A program made the position numbers and the translations under genes. From Lithodes maja (lineage: Eukaryota; Arthropoda; Malacostraca; Decapoda; Lithodidae): 64,000 nt of DNA. Location of the stretch: positions 1 to 64,000 of the forward strand of contig JBAKBP010001389.1 in NCBI GenBank assembly GCA_037953745.1, written 5' to 3'. Shown piece by piece: positions 31,801-42,157 of the stretch (position 1 is its first letter; every line of letters starts with the position of its first letter). The notes beneath the pieces are model-generated. The model saw only the letters and a list, made by a program, of their open reading frames with translations, was not told the DNA's origin and searched no databases.

Positions 31801-32106
31801 TCCACATACATCCAGCCTGGCATTCACTAACACTTCCAGAACCTCTCTCTCTTTTGTGCCATCATTCATGCCACTAACATTCCATGTAGCCATTCTCAGA
31901 ATGTCCGAAGGCATGTCCTTAGTCGGTCGTGGTTCGTCAACGTTGGTTCCGTCCGCATCCGAGGCTGTTCGTTCGTTTTTTTTTTGCTTAGATATTTTTT
32001 CCGGGTGGGGGTCGCAAGCCCACCGACCCAACCTCTTTAGTCGCCTCTTACGACACGCAGAAGGCACGTGGGGCATATTCTATTCCCTAACCCCCAGGGG
32101 GCCCAA
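28887..32106 (-). mobile_element. RTE-like LINE RTE-1, copy R1, intact ORF
   Basis: Minus-strand single-ORF non-LTR element. The 5' end is near 32106, beginning within GGGCCCCCTGGGGGTTAG. The 3' end is a (TAGA)n microsatellite seen on the plus strand as CTATCTATCTATCTATC before 28903. A microsatellite tail and almost no 3' UTR fit RTE-type elements. It sits inside CRL-2, whose coding sequence resumes to the right at about 32107. No certain target duplication; ATTGG is shared by both flanks. Confidence 0.8.
28903..32076 (-). CDS. RTE-1 endonuclease/reverse transcriptase, 1057 residues
   Basis: Full-length ORF starting at ATG 32076 and ending at TAG 28903. A basic, proline-containing N terminus (residues 1-55) leads into an APE-type endonuclease: ATWNVSGM, MTETKWKG, YAPTED, GDMNGKVGD (about residue 199) and LSDHYVV. 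The reverse transcriptase carries GKAPGTDGV, MDLEKAYDRVDRE, LKQGCVMSPWLF and FADDTVLM (about residue 793). The C-terminal part has LRWFGHMERM and GRGRPNMRW, typical of this group (often annotated as craniofacial development protein 2-like). There is no frameshift or stop. The stop codon is contributed by the first unit of the 3' (ATAG)n tail. Exact clade (RTE versus a close relative) is uncertain. Confidence 0.9.
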   Translation of the reverse strand: MPHVPSACRKRRLKRLGRWACDPHPEKISKQKKNERTASDADGTNVDEPRPTKDMPSDILRMATWNVSGMNDGTKEREVLEVLVNARLDVCGMTETKWKGSDVREWECGMGVCAGVSEGTAREGACLFVSSKWKECVREYGSVGSRIVWVRMKVGIQTWVIVCVYAPTEDILERKKEEFWMNVEACLEKFDKNERIFLIGDMNGKVGDRKVEGVVGGWGVPSEVNGNGSALVDVCVGRRLWIANTFFRHRMIHRYTWKRMLTMKDKTVVERKSLIDYVCVDERMKKSVMDARVYRGIGGGLSDHYVVVAKVRIQKKWVRRAGGRREEGGMVRRVERLQEEEVREEYRRAVERRLGGFDLEVMEVVEEMSKVFKDEICAACEEVCGVRRRGRGVKGTAWWTEEVRIAVEEKKKAYREWLGSRGNEDSERQKRARYVESKRVVKRVVKESKRRVDEEFGRNLSVKWRESKKLFWKEVKKVREGSKGNSKGVKDKNGRMLAEKQERVERWREYFSELLNERNEEPANIAGYGMGGRRREVVEEEVGIRRSEVWEAMKRVKLGKAPGTDGVCGEMLRYGGEIVIEWVWKMCKLAWEKGSAPDDWKTGIIVPLYKGKGERGVCGNHRGICLLSVVGKVYSRVVIERVRVRTEKWIGDEQGGFRKGRGCVDQIFTLNCVVEKYLEKKQKVYVAFMDLEKAYDRVDREGLWKVLRIYGVEGKLLKAVKSMYEGAKAAVRVESEQSEFFDLNVGLKQGCVMSPWLFTVYMDGVMKEILSRAVDVGVSLKREGIEWKLPILLFADDTVLMSDNEWELQGLVNEFGTVCEKRNLKVNTGKSKVMVFERGEVTECEMKLNGQAMEIVNSFKYLGSVLSKDGTMDEEVRERVQQGKRVVGTLKAVTRNRVVSMEVKKSLHDSVVIPTLTYGSEAWTLVERLRPRVRAVEINYLRSACGITWRDRQTNEEVRRRCGVEVDVLESVKRNNLRWFGHMERMESERMTKRVYESEVEGQRGRGRPNMRWKDGVRNYMNEGGAGWGEGRRLTGDRGAWGRFVRGHPFGDHGVRQ

Positions 32107-33503
32107 TCTACTCCCTCTAAATATCTTTTCAAGGATACATAATCAGCTTATGTATAATATATATATATATACATAATCAGCTTACGGGTGGATGGGACTC
32201 GTTAGCCTTGGTCGGCAACTCATCTAGGGGAGATAACCTTATACAAATCCGGGTGGATGGGACTCGTCAGCCTTGGTTGGCAACCTGTCTAGGGGAGTAA
32301 ACCTGATACAAATCCGTACTGCTTACCTAAGGGTAAGGCAGGTTAGTGGATGGATTAGCCGGACACCACTGTAGAAAAATAGTGCTAACAAGATACACAG
32401 AGGGCCTCGGAGTCGGACGGATCCTGAATTGAGTGGTCAATCCTGTAAGTCCTTCACTAAACTGGCTCGGGTTGTCCCTCTCACAGGGAATGGGTCCGCT
32501 TGGGGGCATTCTGTGTATGGCCACCCTCGTAAGGGGAGTAAGGCGTCTGGCAATAGATAGATAGATAGATAATCAGCTTTACTATAATTTAATCTGTCGT
32601 TTATGTAGCTATTGTCTAATCTATTGGCATTACTCGAGGTCAACTTCCATTTTAGTAATAGGTGATCACTTTTACCTACAGGACATAGATAGTTTATATC
32701 ACTAATTTCGTGAGGATCTTTTGTAAAAATCAGATCGAGTTTAGAAGGTTCGTTATTACCCCTCATTCTTGTATTTTCCTTCACATGTTGTGCAAGTACA
32801 TTTTCCGTAACCAACTCCACTAGCCGACTTCCCCAAGATCTCTGATTTGGCCCTGCATCTCCCGATTCCCAACCAACCTCACTACAGTTGAAATCTCCTA
32901 CCAAGATCAATCGATTCTTCCTTAAAAGCAATCTTCTCAACGACTTAATCATATCCTCTACCATCTCCTCAAACTCCAACTCCCTCCATGCTCTGGTCTT
33001 TGGTAGCATGTAAGCTACTGCTATGTCTAGCTTTTTTCCTTCTATATCATTGAGTTCAACTGCCATTATTTCTGCCATGTCATTATTTAACTCCACGTGC
33101 TTTGCTGTCATAGGGTTCTTAACTAATACTGCCACTCCACCTCCCCTTTTACCCTTCCTATCATATCTCCATATATTATATCCCTCACTAAACACTATGT
33201 TGCTGTCAAAGTCCTGGTTCAGCTTTGTCTCCGTCAAACAGACTATCTGTGGTTGATCTTTTCTTAATATATCATCTAACTCTACCTTTTTACTGTTTAT
33301 TCCATCTATATTAGTGTAGTAGCACAGTATATTTGAATCCACCTCCTTGTTTCTCTTCCCTCTCTGCCTCCTACCAGGTTCACCTCCTCCTCCATCCCTT
33401 CCCTGACCCAGTTCCACCTCCCCTGCTAATTCTATTCTCCTCCCTCCCCCTCCACAACCTCCCATACCCCCTCTCTCTCCCTCTGTTCCACCTTCTCCAC
33501 CAC
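32107..33503 (-). pseudogene. CRL-2 LINE: endonuclease domain and linker, interrupted
   Basis: Minus-strand coding remnant of a CR1/L2-like LINE related to CRL-1. From 33503 down to 32580 it encodes a Gly-rich N-terminal tract and an APE endonuclease: YYTNIDGINSKK, LTETKL, GGVAVLV, GDFNCSEVGW, LDLIFTKDP and GKSDHLLLKW. It ends in the linker NYSKADY. SN-2 splits the linker, and the frame resumes at 32138 with ADYVSLKRYLEGVDW, after which RTE-1 R1 begins. The 5' continuation lies beyond CR1-1B at 34888-35095. The reverse-transcriptase part is not found in the window. Confidence 0.75.
32184..32568 (+). mobile_element. SINE-like element SN-2 with RTE-1-type tail
   Basis: About 385 bp without coding. 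It starts ACGGGTGGATGGGACTCG and holds two tandem 65-bp units. It ends GGCCACCCTCGTAAGGGGAG, GCGTCTGGCA and (ATAG)n. The last 40 bp match the extreme 3' end of RTE-1. ATAATCAGCTT flanks it on both sides (32173-32183 and 32569-32579), a clear 11-bp target duplication. A third copy of this 11-mer lies at 32139-32149. Inferred to be mobilised by RTE-1 enzymes. Confidence 0.75.
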
Positions 33504-34887
33504 AAACAAACCTCTTAGACTTCTTCCACGATATCCTCAACCTCTACGATGAGAGTAAAGCTGTAGATATTATATACCTTGATTTTCAAAAGGCCTTTGA
33601 CAAAGTTCCCCACAAACGTTTACTGCTAAAACTAAAAGCACATGGAATACAAGACGGTGTGTTGAAATGGATAGAAAATTGGCTCAGCGACAGAAAGCAA
33701 AGAGTAGTCATAAACGGTAAGGCATCTAAATGGACCAATGTAAGTAGCGGGGTACCCCAGGGATCGGTACTAGGACCAATTCTCTTTCTAATTTACATCA
33801 ACGACATAGATGAGGGTCTCACCTGTACAATCTCAAAATTTGCTGACGATACAAAAATTGCAAATAGCGTACTCTCAAAAGAACAAGTTGACGATATGCA
33901 ACACAATCTAGATAAATTGTCATGTTGGGCCCAAATTTGGCAAATGAGTTTCAATGCGGATAAATGTAAAGTACTACATATCGGATACCAAATTGAGAAA
34001 GCAAACTATTCGATGAATGGCACTCAGCTTAAGAATGTAAACAGAGAAACCGATCTGGGAGTAACAATATCGAGTAACCTAAAACCAAGTCAACAATGTT
34101 CAGAAGTTGTTAAGAAGGCAAACAAAATAATTGGCTTTATAGGCAGGTCATTTGAGCATAAATCCAAAGAAGTTATCCTAACCCTTTACAATTCCTTAGT
34201 CCGCCCTCTTCTGGAATACTGCGTTCAATCCTGGTGCCCTTATTACCAAAAAGATATAAACAAGCTAGAACGAGTTCAACGTACAGTTACCAAAATGATA
34301 CCTAGCCTAAAGAACAAACCATACAAAGAGCGTCTTAGAGAATTAAATCTATTTCCTTTAACCCAGCGCAGATTAAGAGGTGACTTAATTCAAGTGTTCA
34401 AAATCATCAAAGGCATCGACAATATGAACTGTAGTAAGTACTTCACTATCGACCAATCTAATTACACGCGGGGAAACGGATGCAAAATTATTGGTAAATC
34501 TTTTAACTCACACGAATCTAAGAATTTCTTCTTCAATCGAGTTGTCAACTTGTGGAATGGGCTTCCCCGAAACGTTATAGACTGCATCACCGTTGATTCA
34601 TTTAAACTCCGCCTAGACAAATATCTCGCATCAAACCCGCGACTGACTGCATTTGTAAATGAATAACTTTATTTTATCCCCCCCTCAGTTACTAACCCAT
34701 CTGTCCCCTACTAACTTCCTAATCCTGCCACGGACATTAGTTCCAGGGCAGTAATTCCCTTTCCAATGTTCCCTTACCCACTCTAAACCACTGTTTGGAC
34801 ACTTGATCCTCAGTGTTTTGGAGGACAAGCAACCTAGAAGGGTCACTAGATCTGTTGTTACTTGATTTCCTTTGTACTCCTTTGTAC
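33503..34887 (+). mobile_element. CR1-1B, 5'-truncated LINE copy
   Basis: Begins in the middle of the ORF2 reverse transcriptase (sequence equal to 25982 onward in CR1-1A) and runs to the CR1 3' end TTTCCTTTGTACTCCTTTGT + AC. Inserted in plus orientation into CRL-2, whose parts flank it on both sides. Near identical to CR1-1A, with scattered substitutions. Confidence 0.9.
33506..34666 (+). pseudogene. CR1-1B ORF2 C-terminal part
   Basis: In-frame remnant of ORF2 from NLLDFFHDILNLYDESK through YLDFQKAFD, SGVPQGSVLGP and FADDTKIAN to the normal end ...LTAFVNE. No stop or frameshift in the retained part, but there is no start codon, no endonuclease and no front half of the reverse transcriptase. 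Dead on arrival through 5' truncation. Confidence 0.9.
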
Positions 34888-35095
34888 ATCCTGACTCTCT
34901 CTCCGGTCCCCTGCTCCCTGCATTATCTCTCACTCCGTCTCCTTGCTTTGACTTCGTACTTGTCTCTCTGTCTCTTTCCCTATCACTCCTCTTACTTTCG
35001 GTTCTTGGTGGCTCCTGATGTACCACTTCCTTACTTGCCCTTCCCTTATTCTCCAAAAAAATGTCTTCTTTTGCTCTTCAGACAACTTTCCATTC
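34888..35095 (-). pseudogene. CRL-2 ORF1/ORF2 junction, 5' part
   Basis: Minus-strand sequence encoding FFWRIREGQVRK-like residues parallels FYWRVRDGKVRK near the C terminus of CRL-1 ORF1. It is followed by a charged stretch (RTESKRSDRERDRETSTKSK). It continues into 33503 if CR1-1B is removed. Truncated on its 5' side at about 35095. Confidence 0.65.
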
Positions 35096-36115
35096 GCGGG
35101 CCAGGTCCCGCCTCTGTGCTATGTAATAATAATAATACTATGTGGGCGGGCATTTCTCTCCACGTGCGGGACTCCCTGCATAGGACCCCTCGCTTCCTGG
35201 ACGACCGAGTAAGGGTCCTGTTGTTGTTGTTGTTGTTGTTCGGTCCTGTTGCATCTCCCAGTGTCGTCGCCGGCTAGTGCCTGCGCCTGATATGTCGATG
35301 GTGTCTGCGGATACTGGGAGGAAGAGGGGGAAGTGCGCAGGTCCCACTCACCCTCACCTCGTCATCAACGGTCCCACTCACCTCCTCAGCATGCCCTCTC
35401 TCCCGTTCCTGACAGGGGTCATACGACCTTCAGGGCAAAGCGGTGTGTGCCCACTAGATCCGCCTTGCCTGCTGTTGTGCCGCCAGCGTTCTCTCCATCT
35501 CGTCGTACGACCCATCACCTAATCAGGGAGATTGAGGAAGGGCAGGCCAGGAAGCTTTGTCGACCTTCGTCGCCTGCTGCACTGGTGGTCCTTTCTGCTC
35601 CTCCTCCGTCTCTAGCTGCTGCACTGTTCCAGTCTGTGCCCCCTCCTGTGCCTTCGTCCCATTCGTCGCCTGCTTCGACTCCCAATGTCGATCATGCCTT
35701 TGCCTGTGGCCAGCCTTTGCCCACTGCTGCTGGTCAGGGCTTGTCTCCTCCGGTGTCACCCACGCGTCTCGGGCCGGGCAGGATGCCCGGGAGGACGAGT
35801 TGTGGTCTGAAGGGGAGGGGGACGAAGTGGACCCCACCGTTGATGCAGAACCTGCGGGAGTTGTCTTGGGAGGAGGAGGAAGGGGCCGCGCTCGAGGACT
35901 CTCCACGCGAGTCTCTCGCCTGCATGCCTTTCATCACCGAAGGTCGGCCGCCGTGGACGCATTAAGTCCATCTCGTTGTCTCCCTCGGATTCTCCAGGCG
36001 AGCCTGCCTAGAGGTTGGAAATCACCGCCCTGCGTGATGAGCAGGCTGTGGTTTCGAATTCGCCAGGGTCGAGGCGAAGCGTTCGGACGCAGGCAAAAAT
36101 AAGCGGAAAAACACC
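35096..36115 (+). other. GC-rich segment with degenerate open frames, unrecognised
   Basis: Sharply GC-rich compared with its neighbours. A (TTG)n run lies at 35220-35240. Overlapping plus-strand frames (35277-35522, 35333-35965, 35557-36102) encode Pro/Ser/Arg-rich protein such as GRKRGKCAG and IREIEEGQARKL, with an acidic WEEEEGAALED patch. The composition recalls the Jk-3 ORF1, so a decayed Jockey-type ORF1 is possible, but no zinc knuckle is seen. Function unknown. Confidence 0.3.
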
Positions 36116-36614
36116 TCCATTCCCATCATCATATCTCGGCAGCCACTTGTCGTAGCGATGTCAACTCAACGCCAGTCTATGGAGGAAGGTTGGTTCTACA
36201 CTATACAATTTAGTTGACTGCTCTAGGTGGTCTCAATCAGTAGATATCGATTTATGAAGATTGACATTTTTCAGAAATACCCCCGGACAGAGCGATAGGC
36301 CTCATATGAGTGCCCCCGGATCTGATGGGTTAATGAATTGGGTTATTCTACTCATAAGTCACCATTATATATATGTTTACCTCCCTAGGTTAAGGAATTG
36401 ATTTATTCTAATCTTAAGTCTCCTTAATTGTACTTCGGTATGTCTATGCCTCATACCCATTTCTTTCAGGAAATAAATCAGTGCTGGTCACTTATATATT
36501 GTGTATCACACGATTCGTGCTGTACTAATTTTGTACTGTATATGTATGTCTTCCACTCATTATATTTTTGGGTCTTCATACTGTCTTAAAAGGGGGGGGG
36601 GGCATCCTGTTATT
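36116..36614. other. No gene seen
   Basis: AT-rich spacer with a weak tandem duplication (AATGAATTGGGTTATTCTAC / AAGGAATTGATTTATTCTAA near 36332 and 36394) and a G-run at 36591-36602. Confidence 0.55.
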
Positions 36615-38285
36615 CATAATCTATCTATCTATTGCCTGACGCCATGATCTCCGAAGGGGTGGCCACGAACGAACCGTCCCCATGCACCTCTGTCCCCAGT
36701 CAGTCGACGCCCCTCCTCCTAACCAGCACCGCCTTCATCCATATACTTCCTTACTCCATCCTTCCACCTCTCCTTCGGTCTACCTCTCCCTCTCTGTCCT
36801 TCCACCTCGCCCTCTCTGTCCTTCCACCTCGCTCCCGTACACCCTCTTAGTCATTCTCTCGCTTTCCATACGTTCCATATGGCCGAACCATCTCAAGTTG
36901 TTCCTTTTCACACTTTCCAGCACATCTACCTCCACACCACACCTCCTTCTTACTTCCTCATTTGTCTGTCGATCCCTCCATGTAACTCCGCACGCACTTC
37001 TTAAGTAACTAATTTCCACCACTCTCACTCTTGGTCTGAGTCTCTCAACCAACGTCCATGCTTCGCCTCCGTAAGTCAGTGTCGGGATTACCACACTGTC
37101 ATGCAAGGACTTCTTTACTTCCATACTGACCACCCTATTTCTTGTTACTGCTTTCAGCATTCCTACAACCCTCTTCCCCTGTTGTACCCTCTCCCGCACT
37201 TCTTCATCCATAGTCCCATCTTTACTCAACACACTGCCCAGATACTTAAAAGAGTTGACGATCTCCATAGCCTGACCGTTCAACTTCACCTCACGCTCTG
37301 TGACTTCACCCCTTTCGAAGACCATAACCTTGCTCTTCCCCTCATTTACCTTCAAATTCCGTCTTTCGCACACTGTTCCAAACTCATTTACCAGACCCTG
37401 CAACTCCCATTCATTATCGCTCATCAGAACTGTATCATCCGCAAACAGCAGTATAGGCAGCTTCCACTCATTTCCCTCCCTTTTCAGCGATACACCAACA
37501 TCCACTGCTCTTCCTAGTATTTCTTTCATGATCCATCCATATATACAGTAAACAACCACGGGACATCACTAACCCCTGTTTCAACCCAACATTCAGGTCA
37601 AAGAACTCGCTCTGCTCATTCTCCACACGTACTGCCGCCTTTGCACCCTCATACATGCTCTTCCCTACTTTCAGCAACTTGCCATCTACTCCGTATATTC
37701 TAAGTACTTTCCACATACCTTCTCTATCCACTCTGTCATAGGCCTTCTTCTCCAAGTCCATAAAGGCAACATACACCTTTTGTTGCTTCTCCAGATATTT
37801 CTCCACAACACAATTTAGGGTAAAAATCTGATCTACACATCCTCTTCCCTTCCTAAAACCTCCCTGCCCGTCGCCTATCCATTTCTCCGTTCTCACTCTC
37901 ACTCTCTCAATCACTACCCTACTGTACACCTTCCCTACTACGCTTAGAAGACATATTCCTCGGTGGTTACCACACACTCCTCTTTCCCCTTTGCCCTTAT
38001 ATAGGGGAACTATTATGCCAGTCTTCCAGTCCTCGGGTGCACTCCCCTTCTCCCATGCTAGTTTGCACATTTTCCATACCCATTCAATCACCATCTCACC
38101 ACCATACCTCAACATTTCCCCACACACTCCATCTGTTCCTGGTGCTTTCCCCAACTTCACTCTTTTCATGGCTTCCCACACTTCTGACCTCCTGATCCCC
38201 ACCTCCTCCTCCACTACTTCTCTTCTTCTCCCTCCCATACCATATCCAACTATGTTTGCTGGCTCTTCATTCCTTACATATGTAA

Positions 38286-39299
38286 TGCCTCATGTGTTAC
38301 AAGTGCAATGACATATGCCTCAGAAACATAGGCCGTTAAAGTAGAGGATGTCAACAGAATGGAATGTAATGAGATGAGAATGGTGAGATGGATGTGTGGG
38401 GCCAGGCTACAGGATAGAATAACAAATGTTGAGCTGAGGAGACGTTTGGGTATAAAGAGTATTAGCGAGGTGATGCGTACAAATTGTTGTTGTTGCTGTT
38501 CCCCAACCTGCCTGGCCGAACAGCCCCTAGGCCCCGAGCAAGGCCAAGGCCATACCCGAGCGCCCCCACAGAACCATCCCTGCCGACCACAATTAAGCCT
38601 GGGTGACCGAAGCCACTCCATGGCGGGGAGCTGAGGAGGGTGTGGAAACGCCCGGGAAACCAAAGCCCCACCCAGGGCCCTGTGCTCCTCAGCAATTATG
38701 AAGAGAAAGCTGAAGGGCAAAGGAAAAATGTGATGCTTTGGCTTCCAATCTTGGTAGATTGGGAGGTCAATCCACGGAAGAGACGCCGTCACTTGAGATC
38801 TAGAAAATATATAAGGAAAAGGAACAATCAGAGTAAGCTATGGGTATGGCAGAGATCGCTCAGTTCTCACTCTGATAGACCGGCCCATCACCACATGACT
38901 AGAACCCAATCCTCTCAGCATCAGCTAGGAAAGGCCCTAGAAAGCCGCCTTTGGCGGGGGGGGGGGAAAGCTCCCCTATTTCAACCCCTTTCGGGGTTGG
39001 GCACCCGCCCAGTAGACTGGGATGGTATGGACATGTGGAGAGAATGGATGAACAAAATTGGGTGAAAAAATGCAGGTCTGTGATTGTGGAGGGAGCTGCA
39101 CCAAGGGGTGGACCGAGAAAGACCTGGGATCGGACTACAGTATACGTGCCAATCTCAAATCCAAGAATTTGACAAGTGAAGCAGTCCTTAACAGGGTTGC
39201 CTGGAACGCCGCCATTAGGACAAGAGACTGAAACTGCACGTATGTGTGGAACACTCAGTCTTAAAATGTTATGTATGTATGTACTGTATGTATTTAGCA
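38286..39299 (+). mobile_element. RTE-2 LINE 3' fragment Q1, interrupted
   Basis: Two pieces, 38286-38483 and 39012-39299, encode the C terminus of a second RTE-like family: ASETWAVKVED-type residues, MRMVRWMCG, then LGWYGHVERMDEQNWVKK and APRGGPRKTWDR. The 3' end is ACACTCAGTCTTAAAATG followed by TATG repeats. The SN-1 element at 38484-39011 splits it. The same fragment without that insert occurs on the minus strand at 49044-49616. Confidence 0.85.
38484..39011 (-). mobile_element. (CAA)n-tailed element SN-1, copy 1
   Basis: About 528 bp. On the minus strand it ends CAGCCTGGGG-like sequence, GAACAGCAACAACAACAA. It carries the hairpin AACCCCGAAAGGGGTT near its 5' end. No reverse transcriptase or tRNA head is seen. 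The last 90 bp resemble the 3' end of Jk-1. Comparison with 49300-49330 shows it entered RTE-2 cleanly between TACAA and GTAGACTGG without an obvious target duplication. Confidence 0.7.
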
Positions 39300-40884
39300 A
39301 TTCGTTGAAATACTCCCTCCATCTTTCGACTCTCTCTTGCTTCTCGACTAGCATTCTCCTATTCTTATCTTTCACACCCTTACTGTTTCCCTTGCTTCCT
39401 TCCCTAACTTTCTTGACTTCTTTCCAGAAGTTTCTTACACTCCCTCCATTTTACACTCAGATTCCTTCCAAATTCCTCATCTACTCTTCTCTTACTTTCC
39501 TTCACTACTCTCTTCACCACTCTCTTTCTCTCCACGTACCTCGCTTGTTTCTGCCTCTTCAAATCTTCATTCCCTCTACTACCCAACCACTCTCTATACG
39601 CTTTCTTCTTGTCTTCCACAGCTATTTTTACCTCTTCTGTCCACCATGCTGTACCTTTCACTCCCCTCCTGCTCTCCTGTACTCTTCCCTGATTTCCTCC
39701 TCCTGTAGGATCTCCACCCTCTTCACCATACCACCTTCCTCTCGCCTCCCTCCAGCTCTCCTCACCCACTTCTTTTGTATCCTAATTTTAGCTACTACTA
39801 CATAATGATCCGACAGACCCCCTCCAATACCCCTATATACCCTAGCATCCAGCACAGATTTCTTCATTCGTTCATCCACACATATATAATCAATCGGTGA
39901 CTTTCGTTCCACCACTGTCTTCTCCTTATCCTTCATCGTCCACACCACTTTCCATGTGTACCTGTGTATCATTCTGTGTCGGAAGAAGGTGTTGGCTATC
40001 CACAGCCTCCTCCCCACACATACGTCCACAAGTGCACTACCATTCCCATTCACCTCTGATGGTACCCCCCACCCTCCCACCTCTCCATTAACTTTCCTGT
40101 CACCCACCTTACCATTCATATCCCCAATCAGAAATATTCTTTCATTCTTGTCAAACTTGTCCAGGCACGCCTCTACATTCACCCAGAACTCCTCTTTCTC
40201 TCTAACAAGTTTATCCTCTGTCGGAGCATACACACACACAATCACCCACGTTTGTATTCCTAATTTCATTCTCACCCATACAATCCTTGAACCCACAGAC
40301 CCATATTCTCTTACACGCTCCTTCCATTTGTTACTTACTAACAAACACCCACCTTCTCTCGCTGCTCCCTCACTCACTAAAATAACACTAGCTTTATTAT
40401 ACAGACCCCCATCTCAATCAGTGCAAACTGACAGTGAAATTTATGAACAAATTACAGAAATAACTAACATACAAGATACCGTAATTCTTGGCGATTTCAA
40501 CTTACCCGTGACTAAATGGGGCGATATTCTTACTTCACACTCTGGACACGACCTCTATGCTAACTTGCAAGAGAGTTCACTTTTTCAATTTGTACAATCT
40601 CCGACCCGTGGTAATAATGTGCTTGACCTTGTACTCGCAACAAAAGAAGAATTAATAGAGAATTTGAATGTTGGTGATGAATTCAGTAACAGCGACCATC
40701 GTACGATAACTTTCACTTTAAAGTTTACTAGTAACAAATCAAATAGCAGCATTGAGAAAGTCCCTAATTTCAAGAAAGCAAATTTTCATAAACTTAAATC
40801 AAAGCTTTAAAGAAACTGACTGGAGCTTTCTGACTAACTATAACGACATAAATACAGCTTGGGAGTGTTTCACAACCACTTACC

Positions 40885-41372
40885 TTAACCCTTCCTCCCC
40901 GGGCTGTCTTACCAAATGACGGTCGCCCCTACCGGGCGATATGGCTGAAAAACGTCTAGGCCTAGGCTACCGTCTTTATGTTTATTTTCACTGCTAGAAC
41001 TTTCCCACTCATCTATAATTGTAGTGCGGTTTTCAATCTGTATTTTGGCATTGAGTAGAGCTCTGTACGTCAACTGGTTCAGTTGTGATGACGATTTCAG
41101 TGGAGCCAATATTGCAGAGATGTTGCCAATATGGGGGCTTTTTAGACACTAATTTTGTCATGACGTCAGAACAATAACATTGAGGAGTCTTCTCCTTCTT
41201 GTTTTCGGAGGTCCGGTGACGAACGCTTGGGTTTGTTGACATAAGTCGTACGCACGACGTTCGGACCAAGCTTAATTAGGCTATTAAGCTGCTGCCTTAG
41301 ATAAGGCATACCGGGTAGCGGCCCTTCTTTCGTGCTGTCCTTACCTAAGGCAGACCGGGTAGGAAGGGTTAA
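40885..41372 (+). mobile_element. piggyBac-like MITE PB-1, copy 1
   Basis: 480 bp between TTAA at 40885-40888 and TTAA at 41369-41372. Ends are CCCTTCCTCCCCGGGCTGTC and CTAAGGCAGACCGGGTAGGA + AGGG, inverted to each other. The frame inside reads ...DEWESSSSENKHKDG..., with no transposase catalytic domain. Confidence 0.9.
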
Positions 41373-42157
41373 GGCAGTGCAAGACTGCATACCATCGAAA
41401 ATACGGCATCCAGGCCATAATGATAAGCCCAAATGGTGGAATAAAGATATTTCAGACTGTCTGCTTGCTAAAAAATTTGCTAATGATAGATTAAAATCCT
41501 CACAAAATGACGAAGAACGGGTGAAATTTATAGAGCTACGACGCAAAGCCAAAAAGTTAATTAAGCAAAGTAAAAAGACCCTGGAGTTACATGTTGCGAA
41601 TCAAAGTAAAACAAACCCGAAAGAATTCTATAGTTATATCAGAAAGAAAAAAGTAGTTACTTCAACTGTTGGACCGTTAGTCGATGAAAATGGAGAATAC
41701 ACCAAAGACGAAGTACAAATGAGTAATGCCCTCAATACCTTCTTTGCATCAGTTTTTACAACCGAAGACCTCAGTGATATCCCTACACCATCGCCGATTC
41801 AGATTGATAATTCAGATGTTCTAAGCAATATCACCGTTACAGAGAGAGAAGTATTGAATTGTTTAGATAAAGTCAAGGTAAATAAAACGCCAGGACCTGA
41901 TACAATCTCACCTAGAGTTCTAAAGGAAGCTAAGGATGAGCTCTCCAAACCACTGACATTGCTATTCAATGAATCCTTGCAGTCTGGGACTATGCCTGAT
42001 CAGTGGAAGCTAGCCAACGTAACACCGATATTCAAAAAAGGCAGCAAATCCCTACCCAGTAATTATCGTCCAATTAGCTTAACCTCGATTGTATGTAAAA
42101 TGCTAGAAACGGTCATAAGAGACAGACTCGTAAATCACTTTGAGGCAAATAACTTAC

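Larger units (their letters stand above)
36622..40377 (-). pseudogene. RTE-1 R2 decayed endonuclease/reverse transcriptase
   Basis: Compared with intact R1, the 3' half (36780-38238) keeps GKAPGTDGV, the KAYDRVDRE region, FADDTVLM and RWFGHMERM. It carries a frame break near 37530-37570, an inserted codon near 37747 and a 21-bp duplication near 36790-36830. The 5' half (39404-40377) keeps YAPTED, GDMNGKVGD and LSDHYVV. It has lost about 120 bp near 39672 and two bases near 39430. Coding for EN residues upstream of 40377 continues after CR1-1C at 44557-44822. Confidence 0.85.

Noticed and set aside
28887..32106. ATTGG as the RTE-1 R1 target duplication
   Set aside because: Only five bases, and the left flank does not clearly continue the CRL-2 frame, so it is not distinguishable from chance.
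28969..32176. Long plus-strand frames opposite RTE-1 (for example 30242-31165 and 31310-32176)
   Set aside because: Antisense shadows of the RTE-1 ORF, with no recognised domain.
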